From positions 18,079,678 through 18,108,480 of the forward strand of contig NC_049988.1 of assembly GCF_000003815.2 (NCBI RefSeq): 28,803 nucleotides of DNA, in the 5' to 3' direction. This document shows positions 9,679-19,268 of the stretch, in pieces; position 1 is the stretch's first letter; each line of letters begins with the position of its first letter. This DNA is from Branchiostoma floridae (lineage: Eukaryota; Chordata; Leptocardii; Amphioxiformes; Branchiostomatidae). Below the pieces are notes generated by a model. That model did not search any database, was not told the origin of the DNA, and was given only the letters and a program-made list of their open reading frames with translations. The position numbers and the translations under genes are program-made.

Positions 9679-10530
9679 TGTCCTTCTTATACCTTTAATT
9701 ACTTGCTGAAAATGTTGCTACATTCGGATTGTGAGTTCACTAATCTTTGGAAGATAGCAAGTATAGGAATAGTGATTCTGTCATAGACAGCGTAGACGCT
9801 GTGCCAATAGTAAATTTACAGTTCTATTCCTCATTTTTATCTACTGTAGTACTTAGTTACATGCACATAATGCCCTTCTAATGGCAGAATCACACAAAGT
9901 TTACTCGGTGAAAAACTGGCAACACTCACATAATATTGAGTTTTCTTGAATTCTAGGAAGATATCAAAAACCAAGTGTGGGTCTGGAATGGTGACAGAGT
10001 ATGCGTAGACACAGGTACACAGTGTCCTGTTGTAAGATCATACCACGTTTACTTGGTGAAAAGTTGGCAACATTCAGATTCTCCTTAAAAGCAAGAAACG
10101 GTGCTTTTGTTATAGAGTTAGACGCTGTACCAATAGTACATGCATAGATTTATTACTTATTATTGCTTTTTGAAATACGGGCACACAACTTCCTTCTGAT
10201 GACAGAAAATCAAATCAGGTTCACTTATAGTGAAAAGTTGGCAACATATGGATTGTCAAGTCATCTTGTAAAAGATATCAAGTGTGGGAACGTTGATTCT
10301 TCTATCATAGAGGTAGACGCTGTGCCATTAGAATACGCATAGCTTTATTACTTATTAATACCTATTTGCATACAGGCACACAATGTCCTTCTAATGACAG
10401 ATATCATACCAATCTTGCTTGGTGAAAAGTTGGCAACATTCAGACTGCGAGTTCTCCTGAATTTTGGAAGATACTAATACAGTATCAAGTGTAGGGCTAG
10501 TGATTCTGTCATAGAGGTAGACGCTGTGCC
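9679..10530. repeat. Degenerate tandem repeat, five units of 150-190 bp
   Basis: Five units start near 9679, 9871, 10021, 10189 and 10382, each with the order TGTCCTTCTAATGACAG..., GTGAAAAGTTGGCAACATTC, AAGATA...TCAAGTGT, ATTCTGTCATAGAGGTAGA and CGCTGTGCC. The landmark TAGACGCTGT recurs at about 9793, 10119, 10313 and 10518. The units are diverged in length and sequence, so the array is old. No protein is shared by all units. I find no terminal repeats, so it may be satellite-like rather than a transposon. Confidence 0.75.
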
Positions 10531-10709
10531 ACAATTATAGACATTCACATCCTTGGATACTACAATAGAGCATATTCAAAACTCTGACTCTACAAGCTTT
10601 AAACATAAGACCTGAAACTTGCGTTTGGCGACCAGCTGACTGTGCAACAGTGATGACATCACGTTAACAACACCATGATGTTCCTCTTATGTAATCTCGG
10701 TGCAGATCT

Positions 10710-10859
10710 ATGACTGACTTGCTTCGCTTTTTCGGTATTATGCACATCGTCCTAGTTGTGTGCGTTTCTTCATTCCTTGCTCATGGTACGGCCAAGCAGC
10801 GAAAAACGAACACCACCAGAAAGACGCACAAAATACCTAAAACGTGCAAACCAGACTAG
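10710..10859 (+). CDS. Candidate small secreted basic peptide (49 codons)
   Basis: The ORF starts ATGACTGACTTG and ends in TAG. Residues 1-26 (MTDLLRFFGIMHIVLVVCVS... to AHG) look like a signal peptide with a hydrophobic core. The remaining 23 residues begin TAKQRKTNTTRK and contain six Lys, two Arg, one Cys and one Asp, so the mature peptide would be strongly cationic. I recognise no family. Alternatively GGTACGG just after the predicted cleavage site could be a splice donor, making this only the signal-peptide exon of a longer gene; no partner exon was found. Short ORFs with hydrophobic starts also arise by chance. No close poly(A) signal or TATA box stands out. Confidence 0.3.
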   Translation: MTDLLRFFGIMHIVLVVCVSSFLAHGTAKQRKTNTTRKTHKIPKTCKPD

Positions 10860-12293
10860 AGCATTTCGTCTACTTTGATATTGAATTTGCGTTGTTCTTC
10901 ATAAATGTAGTAAGAACACGTGAGAACGGTTTGGATCTATCAGAATCAAAAGACAGAAAACAGTATTGGAACATTATTAAATTAAGATACAGGATGCGTT
11001 TAGCATTAACAGCAATTTAATGTCTTTAAAGATTGTTACTCTACCACTTGTATCTTAAAGCACGTGTAAAACGCATAGAGCTTGCTGATGTTCATCATGG
11101 AACCGACGTTAGAATTAAAATTTATTACTTATATATCCGCATATCCATAGGTAACGATAAGTGAAGTTAGACCCAAGTCTGTACAGTTGCAAAGTCGTTT
11201 AACTCAATAAGGAAAGAAAATGAGTTAATGCCTTAAGTATATACCTGGTATATACTCTGAAATTCATATCAAAATCTCATGAAACACATATTTGTGAGGG
11301 CAGACCACATTGGCATTACGTTCCATTACAGTTCAACGACTTTCAACTGTACACCAATGACGTAAGCAGATTTTTACGACCATGTTATCATAAGAAGCAT
11401 GTTTAAAGAAAGTTTTGAATAAGAGCTTGAGATATGGAAAGAACTTGAAATATATCAACACAGTAAACAGGCATGTCATTCACAATGGACCGCTCCCAAA
11501 GCCCCGCCCCCTGTTCGATCATGTTCTAGGTGTTCGAAATAGAATACGGGGTTCCACCTTGTTCTATTTGTTCGATATACGTTCGATCAGGATCTGTCCA
11601 TTATCCTGTCTGCTGACAGGCAGTAAAATGATTGAAGAAACACGGCGGTTATGGTAAAGATTACGGAAAGAAAACTGTTAAAGACTTGAATTACTATTGA
11701 ACTACTGTTATGTACGAACCCCCGATTCATTGGCGGTTGCAGACAAATCTGAGATGGTGAAACGTAAGATAAAATGTACATGTCGTTTCTTTCAGTCTTT
11801 CAACAACAATGAAAACAATGGTAACTATGAAATCTGTAATACTGACGCTGTTAGCAGCATTGCTGTATCTGCTCATGATCTGCTGTCTTTTATTGAGACT
11901 TGCGATGTTATGGAAGTGTGTTTTTTTCTTTGTTCATTCTAATAAAGTAAAATTGCTGCAGCTACATGGGATTTTGTGATTTTTTAATAGTGTTTCAGTG
12001 TGACAGGACGGCTGGATGTATAACTATTAAAGGGGCAACGAAATGGATCTGGCCGTATGAATATTAAGTATATATATACAAATAGCTTTGTTTAATTTTT
12101 ATATCAAACAAGCATAGAAGAAGTTTTTTTTAAGATTAGATAGGGAGAGGCGGATTTGTGTACCTAATTTTCTATAACAGTAACTGTGCTTGGTCTGAAG
12201 TGGTTGGTTATTGAAAATGAAAATAAAGAAAAAAAGCTGTATGTAGATGAGAACCTAAAGTAAAACGAGAACTATAAAAAAAGTTGATCATGT
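10860..12293. other. No gene seen; AT-rich intergenic DNA
   Basis: Only short, composition-driven open frames occur (for example 11415-11657, 11587-11781 and 11697-11942), overlapping one another on both strands without recognisable domains. AATAAA hexamers near 11941 and 12225 are not attached to any exon I can define. Confidence 0.5.
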
Positions 12294-12344
12294 ATGTATG
12301 TAGGATTATTATATTCAGTTTCCGATAAAAAAAAAGCAGAACTC

Positions 12345-12363
12345 TCCCTCTCTCTCTCTCTCA
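12345..12363. repeat. Short CT microsatellite
   Basis: This is a CTCTCTCTCTCTCT run followed by CACACAC, about 370 bases upstream of the proposed start codon of the membrane-protein gene. Confidence 0.85.
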
Positions 12364-12653
12364 CACACGAAGCCCGTGACCGCCTCATCGGGAGCTCCCG
12401 GGTATCTCCTCGGCACTGCAAGTGTTGCCAGCCGCTGAGGTCAATTAGCGCACGCGGTGGGAATTTTTACGGGGTGGAACTCACTTGCGTGTACCTTGCT
12501 CCCTATGTGATGATAAAAAACAACTATCAGAAACATCGGTTGTCAAAATCGGCCAGCATAACCCAAACACCCATTGTGTTGTACCCGTTGGATGAGCAAC
12601 TCGCAACACATGTAATGTCTCTGACAAAAAAGGACCAGATGACAAAAAATGCA

Positions 12654-12660
12654 TATAAAC
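12654..12660 (+). promoter_or_regulatory. Candidate TATA box of the membrane-protein gene
   Basis: GCATATAAACAT gives a TATAAAC core about 80 bases before the ATG at 12734. A start site some 30 bases downstream would leave a leader of about 50 bases. It is supported by motif and spacing only. Confidence 0.4.
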
Positions 12661-12733
12661 ATACCAACCCCTTCACTAGTGAATATGCACAAGTTTGCTT
12701 CAGACAGAAGATTAGAGACAGCCATTCTGCAGG

Positions 12734-15700
12734 ATGGCAGACATCTATGAAGACGCCTGTGTGGTGAACCCGGCAAGCTTCTCCGATAAAAAGGGTGCAT
12801 CACTGGACCTGTCATCGGGCGGAGATGATAAAACAGGTAACGTTCAACGTTAGGGCGCGGTCACATAGGTCGTGCGATAGTCGTACGATTTTGATGCCAT
12901 AGAATTTTCAAGCAGGCCGTGACAGAATCGAACCAACCACCGGCTTGGATCCAAAATAGCATTTTCTGTACCAAGACAGTTAAACTTTGCAAGAGACATA
13001 CATTTTGTCCTCCAAAATGCCCGATGTTAGCGATCGTACGAAGATCGCACGACCTATGTGACCGCGCCCTTAACGTTTATGCAAGGTGCAAACATCAAAA
13101 CGGTTTTATCCGTTTGGCATTACAATCTGACTTCAACCGTCTTACATTTTGCGTTCACTATGTAAACTTGCCCTCATGCTGGCAAGCCGTTACAGTTCCT
13201 TGAAAAAGGACATGGTAGTATTGCGCCGCGCCCTCTCGCACTGACGTTGTTGTGATCCCGCACAGCCTTGTACTTCTGAGTCAGATTCTTGGTCTTCGAT
13301 CGGTACTGAACCCATGTCTTGCTTGAGCCGTATTCTTTCATGGAGAACCAACATACAGATAACTGAGAAATGTAGGGTTTTTTTTTTCTTTTTTTGCAAC
13401 GTCGCTTCCGATTCCCCCCTCGCGATTATAGAAATCCATTAAATTTGGTTTTGTTCCAATATCTGTCGCTCGTATGAGAGATCTAGAGAGTGTTAGACAG
13501 GCTTAAGAAATAATCCTTAAACATTAAAGAAACCGCAGGACAATGTGTGACCCGGTGTCATTGGCTGAAAAAGCCAGGAGTGACGCAGTCACACTGCAAT
13601 TGGACTATCAGCCGTCGACGCAGTATTATGCTTCGCCTCATTTACCACCTGCTATAGCTTTACCAGCAGTCTTCTTTTATTTTTAAGAGGCACATAGCTA
13701 CTATTACAAAAGCGTGTTGGTAAATGTTGTGTGCTGAACGAATGTTTTTTCCTAGCCGCACAGAATAAATAGGTTCCACCATGGATTCCGTACCCAGACA
13801 TGATTAAATACATTATGTAAGTACAAATGTGTACCTTGCAATGTAACTGCCATTATGATAGTGCTTTTTATATAACGGCTAGAATCAAACCTGTATAGTT
13901 ACAATATTGCGATATATGTTTGTGCACAGGATGATAATTTGAAAGAAAATACATACAGATTGAGTATGTGTGTGTGTGTAATTCTAATGACATTTTACAT
14001 ATTGAAAATAAATTGTTTGGGACACTGTATACGTCATACATGAATGCAATGACGTCACGCCCTCAAGGCTAGGAAACGACAAGCGGAAAGCGGCAGGCCA
14101 GCAGACAATATGTGAGGAGGAACAAAATATACAAAATATGCATATATATTCTCCAAAAATATCATAATATAAGGACCAATACGCCCAGCACAGCGGGGAA
14201 GTATGGTGAACATTTACCGGCAGGACAAGGGTTAATAATTACAAATTAAAAACCAAAAGGAAGACATACTAGTTTCAAGTCTGCATGGAGAAGTGAACCC
14301 ACATTCACACATCCTGTTCACCATCCCATACAGAAAAATTCTATTTTATTTCTAGATTTTCTACATCAGGCAAAACTTGATAAGTGCACTGTGATGTCAT
14401 CAATAAAAGTTACTTCCTGTGGCTTGAATACAAAACCAACCGGGCTGAATCCTCCTCCTACGCACGCGCACATTAACTGCTAGTGCCGTTGGGACCGTGC
14501 GTAGGAGGATGGACTATATACTGGACTATATTAATAGTCTACTCGCCTAACCCAAACTTGTGCCATGACAAACTCGCGATTCAGCAATGTAGAATAGATA
14601 ATGTAGATAAATAGGAATATGTGCTTGTTTCTAACGGTAGTTTTTCTTATATGCCGGTTAAATCTAATAAGGCGTCAATTTGGTTTCTTTTGTTTTAGCT
14701 TTTATTCAATGTTTCAGCACGCATTTCCAACAGCCACCGTCGTCATGGCAATGTATGTTTTCCATTGCCAATCTTGTTGGTGATGCCATGTACCTGAAAA
14801 GTGGAAACTTTTAAAGTTTATTCAGCCCATTGGCCTCCTACATCAAAATGTAGGCAGCTAATCTTCCTGGACTGTCTGTTTGTGCTTTTCAATCAATTAA
14901 CAAATGTTAGAATTATCCTGAACAGTTCAAATCCATCCTACAGAACTGTCAAGTTCGGAGTCCGATGACGTCAGCACAGCTCCGGACGTTGATGATCGCC
15001 ATGACTACATCCCAGGGATTGGCATGGCAACCGCCAATCAGAGCCGAGCCCGGCCCTGCCCCGTGCTGAACGTCATCAGCTTCCTCCTGCTCCTGCTGAT
15101 CTGCTGCCTCCTGGCGGTTGTCGTGTCCATGTGTGAGTAGTCTTGTGAATCTATTTGTGTGTTAAACACAGTTGATGAGTTTGTTTCAACATTACTCCCA
15201 AACCTACATGGAATTTGCATACAAAGAAGATTGATGTCTGTATATGGCAATAAAAGATATCCTTCATGCGAGATCTCCTCTACCTAAAACCTTCCTGATA
15301 TCATCATATCATTTCCCAAGTACGATATCCCCATCGGTTTGCTATCAGATCATTTCGAAATAAATATGCAAATGACATAATCATATTCATGGTTTCCTGA
15401 CTAAAAAAATAGCAGTCATTTGCCATTAAGGTTTATACAATGTAGTATTTCGTCATCAATTATGAAAAATTACGATTTTTGCATCATTGATATCTTTTGA
15501 ATGTTTTAATCGTTTTTCTCTTTTCCTAAGTTACATATTTCAGGAGTTTGAATCACTTTGAACCAATGTCTTTGAACAAAGAAGAATTACAATTTTCTTA
15601 TTATCTATGCAAATCTTAAAATTCTAATAATCACTATCTAATTATGCCCTGAGCTTTAAAATCTACCTCAAGACTTTGTTACATTGTTGTAATCTGCCAT

Positions 15701-16888
15701 CTCCAATTTCCTCGTCATTAACACTGCTCAGTGAATTCAGTTTGAAACAGTGAAAAGTTTCTTCATGCATCAAAAGTTTTATTATATATCCAGACTTGGC
15801 CGTTCAGCAGTCTATCAACCAGGGACAGGAGAAGATGGGGAAGGTAAACATTCAAATTATTGCTTCTGCGCGAAGGTAGGCAAAGAACCCATTGTTCCCG
15901 TGTTGGCTTTGCTAGATATTCCCGTTCAAAGTTCAAGGTCTCTTGTATTTATAATGTATGCATTTCAAGTCTCAAGTAGTCTGCATCCAACTCTAACTGT
16001 ACAGGGTTCAATGCAGAAGGCATTGCGGCTACTCCCCTCAAAGTCAAGAACCGGTTCATTTTCACAATGAAAATCAGTCCAAGAGGAGCTCAGGATTCTC
16101 TGTAACTATGGTTAAAAAGTTATTCCAGAAGCCAGCGCCATGGTAACAAATAGTTCTCAGCCTGCTAATAATTTGTCCATAGAATAACAGTGAAATCAAC
16201 AGGATGAGGATGTCCCTGCATTATCCTGATTTGGAGGAGTTGGCAATCAAGCTTCTTGGGCCTGATAAGCGGAAGGGCTGCAAGAAGCGTCTGGCCTTGT
16301 TGATTAAAGTCGACTTGGAGTAACACTACGACGAAGTCTTAACTCACTGAAGTCTGTGTAAATAAAAATTTAGGGTACTCAAGCATCGTTCTATCGAGCT
16401 TGATTGGACGGGTAACTTCGGTGCCAAACTATCATTGGGTGTCAAGTCACGTTTTCTTGTGTGTAAGTCCACAAAGTCGACTCTCGTTGAGTTTATGTAA
16501 CGCTCAGGACAGGGGTTATGTGAAAGTCTTTGAAGACGCTGCAAATTTCTGCGGCAGTGTGTGTGTAAACCCAGCCAATTTCTCCAAAACTTCTCAGGTC
16601 ACAAATATGGAGCAACTGTTCACCAACGAGCTGTCAATCATCCTGGAGCATCAGGAGAACCTGACCAATCGGATGAGGCAGCAGATGATGACTCAGGAGG
16701 CAATGATGAAGAAGCTGTCCATCGTCCTGGAGATGCAGAAGAACATCACCTCCGCGTGGGACCAGCAGATCAGGAAGCTGTCAATCCCCGGTGGGGAGGA
16801 CCAGCAGGTCAAAGCGATGTCCAGGGCAATCGTCGCTGAGCTATGGCAGAAGTTCATTGCCATGAAGAAAATGTCATGGTTTGGATGA
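12734..16888 (+). CDS. Type II single-pass membrane protein with coiled-coil ectodomain (exon join unresolved)
   Basis: Exon 1 (12734-12836) starts MADIYEDACVVNPASFSDKK and leaves in phase 1. Exon 2 (14944-15132) enters in phase 1, continues an acidic Ser/Asp-rich cytoplasmic region with HDYIPGIGMA, then RARPCP and a transmembrane helix (VLNVISFLLLLLICCLLAVV), and leaves at a strong GTGAGT donor in phase 1. Positive charge before the helix and no signal peptide predict N-terminus inside. A third exon within about 16536-16888 encodes a coiled coil with the internal repeat ELSIILEHQENLT / KLSIVLEMQKNIT spaced 28 residues (four heptads), ending KKMSWFG and stop. The best acceptor for it (16597) is phase 0 and does not fit exon 2. 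A phase-1 acceptor (16535 or 16574) or an extra exon (candidates near 15823-15843, 16015) is needed. Lancelet type II C-type-lectin-like proteins share this plan, but no lectin head is visible. Function unknown. Confidence 0.6.
12853..13069. mobile_element. Harbinger-type MITE, copy 2 (TTA target duplication)
   Basis: A 217-bp element has perfect inverted ends: GGGCGCGGTCACATAGGTCG at the left and CGACCTATGTGACCGCGCCC at the right. TTA lies on each side (12850-12852 and 13070-13072). It is homologous along its length to the copy at 67-291, and its ends are better preserved, suggesting a younger insertion. It starts 16 bases after the last base of exon 1 of the membrane-protein gene, so the splice donor lies just outside it. 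Confidence 0.85.
13073..14452. other. First intron of the membrane-protein gene; no other gene seen
   Basis: Contains no convincing exon. Homopolymer T runs (about 13378-13395), GT repeats (about 13966-13978) and an isolated TGACGTCA motif near 14050 were seen. None is tied to a feature. Confidence 0.5.
14453..14509. repeat. Perfect 14-bp inverted repeat TCCTCCTACGCACG
   Basis: TCCTCCTACGCACG at 14453-14466 faces its exact reverse complement CGTGCGTAGGAGGA at 14496-14509 across a 29-base loop. It may be a very small foldback element or the residue of a larger deletion derivative. No target duplication is clear. Confidence 0.7.
16204..16323 (+). CDS. Possible small exon or ORF (MRMSLHYPDLEEL...), 39 codons
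   Basis: An open frame runs from ATG at 16204 to TAA at 16321-16323. It would encode an amphipathic, Lys/Leu-rich 39-mer ending RLALLIKVDLE, preceded by ATCAACAG at 16202, an acceptor-like context. It lies between the transmembrane exon and the coiled-coil exon and could be an alternative 3' exon of that gene if spliced in phase 2, which does not match the phase-1 donor of exon 2. I recognise no family; chance remains likely. Confidence 0.2.
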   Translation: MRMSLHYPDLEELAIKLLGPDKRKGCKKRLALLIKVDLE

Positions 16889-17011
16889 GAGTGAGGCCTA
16901 TGAATATTTGAAAATTTACTTGTCCAGTGGTATGCGGATTTTGAATGTAGAAAACTCAGCCAGCTACATGTACATGGCTGCAGTTCTTGATTTGTATAGC
17001 CGGCACTTTGG

Positions 17012-17165
17012 AAAAGGCAATTTACATGTATACGACTTTCCTCACTCCACCCAGGTGTAAGAATGGGTACCTGACTTCTGTTGTGCAGTGGAAGGAGAGG
17101 GATGGGCTCCACCTTCCAATACTGTGCCTTAGACACAGTGGATAACAATCTACTGTCCCTACTGT
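17012..17165 (+). mobile_element. SINE body (5'-truncated)
   Basis: The order GGAAAAGGCA...TTTCCTCACTCCACCCAGGTGTAA...GGGTACCTGACTTCTGTTG matches GGAAAGGCACTTAACATCCCTTTCCTC...CTGGTGTTAA...GGGTACCTGACTTCTGTTG in the SINE at 24626-24800. Here the tRNA-like head is missing, so this copy is truncated. Confidence 0.65.
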
Positions 17166-17172
17166 GCCTCAA

Positions 17173-19268
17173 AAGGGATATGGGACTACCTAAATTTAAA
17201 AATTTCCAACTAAAAGGAAAGAATCATTTAATCCACATCCAATGTTTGTAAAAAATCACTCCAGGTCCAAGATTTCTGTATATACAGACAATTCAACACT
17301 GTTGCAGGGTAGTTGATCTATGAATTGTGTATGAGTATGTGACGTCACAGTGAACACAGCAACGAGTTCAAAACCCAACAATTTTATCTGTATTATTTTC
17401 CACTTTATTCTTTATCTGTGCAGAATTGAGTTACACATCATAACACCTTCCTGTGAGACATATGTTTTGTATGAAAAATACCTACAGCCCTTGGCCCATA
17501 AAGTAATTTTGTGTCAATTTAAAACAAATGCACATGTAAAAATTCAGTTTTCCTCTGTACATAGGAAAAGAGGGAGTTGATATTTAAAAAATGATCAAAT
17601 TATCGAATGAAATGTCTGTAAAAGTTTAAGTTTGTTTCCAACTAAAATTGTCAGATACCAATACAATGTTGCACTAATACGTAATGTCACACGTAATATT
17701 GCATACCTGTTTACACATGAGAAAATACATGCAGTCATTGCAGCTATTGACTTGAAAAAAAAAACAAGAAAATATCTGTATAATCAAATCAACATGGTCT
17801 TACATATCCATTACACATGTATATCAATTGCATGCAATGATGGCAATGCCTGATCAACACCCAAATCTCCTTACTCGTAGAAGAAATTAAGTGTCACAAA
17901 GTCAACAATTTTGTAATACAATGGCTTATAGTGTTCCACATTATGTTTACTCACATTGTTTACTAGTTTTGTGGCATAAACATCAATGACAACACTGCAT
18001 ATCAATATAACCAAGAGCTGACCTAGAGCATTGTAATGCCCTTCATAATGGTATTTACAGTATAACAACAGTTGTTTCCATAGTAACAAGATGCGTAGAA
18101 AAGTAATAGATGGATGGAAAGGAAATGCATGCCAAATAAAGAGGACAATGGAAAATGTCGTCAAGGAAAATTTTTCTTTCTTTTCGAGTTTCTTAATTAT
18201 CATACATGTACATCTTTACAAATTGGAACCTGTGATGAAAAAATGCATTGATACACCATGAGTTTATAGGTTTCAATTGTACATTTACACCAGGACCAAT
18301 TTTACCCTGTATCTCATATATCTGTATATAAAATGACCACATTGATCTTTTCATTTTTACAACATATCTACATGTGCATATCTGCATTTCAACGTTTGAG
18401 GCAATCATGTCAGCTATACAATGTGACAACTTTTTTTGGTAAAAATTAAAAGTGAGAGTACAACGTTCATCACTTTCCATTAAAGAAAAATGGCCACTTC
18501 TATAAATGTCCATCTTCATTATCAATAAATCACATAAATTCTTGGTCTTTTATAGGGGCGAGTAACCTTGCCTCTCCCCTTAAGGATGTGTGTGCTAATA
18601 TTGTAGAAATTCTAAAATGGTGTGTTACACTGTGAGGCAGGTTACTGTTTATGCTTAATATAAAATCAACACTATGACTAGTATGAGACTAACATCATCA
18701 TGCAAGGATCTGCTTGGATTTGAAAAAGTGCAGGTGAGACTGAACAACAAAAATGCATTCATGCAAAAAAACTGAAAACGTGCCACATATATTGAATAAG
18801 ACTGATGCCTAGGTCATAATGTAACACAATGCACATACATGTATGCAGCAACTGTCCAATATAAGCTTTCCAAAAATATCATTTATAACATTATTGTCTT
18901 TTCATTTATATACCACTATTTCCAAAATACACATCTTTCATACTTATTTTCTTCAGGGATTTTCCATGCCTGTATGTATTGTATTGCTTATCATGATTAC
19001 ACTATCAACTTGTCTTATCTGTATTTCCACAAGACTGTCACAGTCAATATCAGAAAATTGCTGTACACGTAACTGTACCTGGGATTCATTTGGCTTCATT
19101 ACGTTTTACATTGTAAAAATGCATCATATATCTTCCTTTTTTGGACTAGGAAACAATGGGATCTTACCAAACTGCTTTGTCATAAGCTGTTTTGTATAAT
19201 TGATCCGAGGAATGACCATTACAATCAATATAATATTTGTTGTTTTAAAAAATCTCATTCTATTCAAC
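17173..19268. other. AT-rich stretch, probably including the SH3BP5 3' UTR
   Basis: No exon is seen. Minus-strand transcription of the SH3BP5 gene stops translation at 19269, so at least part of this stretch should be its 3' UTR. Minus-strand AATAAA occurs at about 17403-17408, which would give a UTR of roughly 1.9 kb. A 13-14-base inverted repeat (AGTAACCTTGCCTC at 18561-18574 facing GAGGCAGGTTACT at 18634-18646) could form a hairpin. Open frames at 17871-18525 (-) and 18839-19199 (+) are low-complexity chance frames. Confidence 0.45.

Noticed and set aside
9955-10015. Exon-like segment with TTCTAG before and GTACAC after, reading EDIKNQVWVWNGDR
   Set aside because: The same position in the other units of the tandem repeat aligns to it at DNA level but is not open, so it is a chance frame in a repeat unit.
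15823-16113. Possible extra exons of the membrane-protein gene (15823-15843, 7 codons, and 16015-16113)
   Set aside because: Acceptor-like sites exist and phases could fit, but the peptides have no recognisable features and the second leads to a stop, so I list them only as alternatives in the gene entry.
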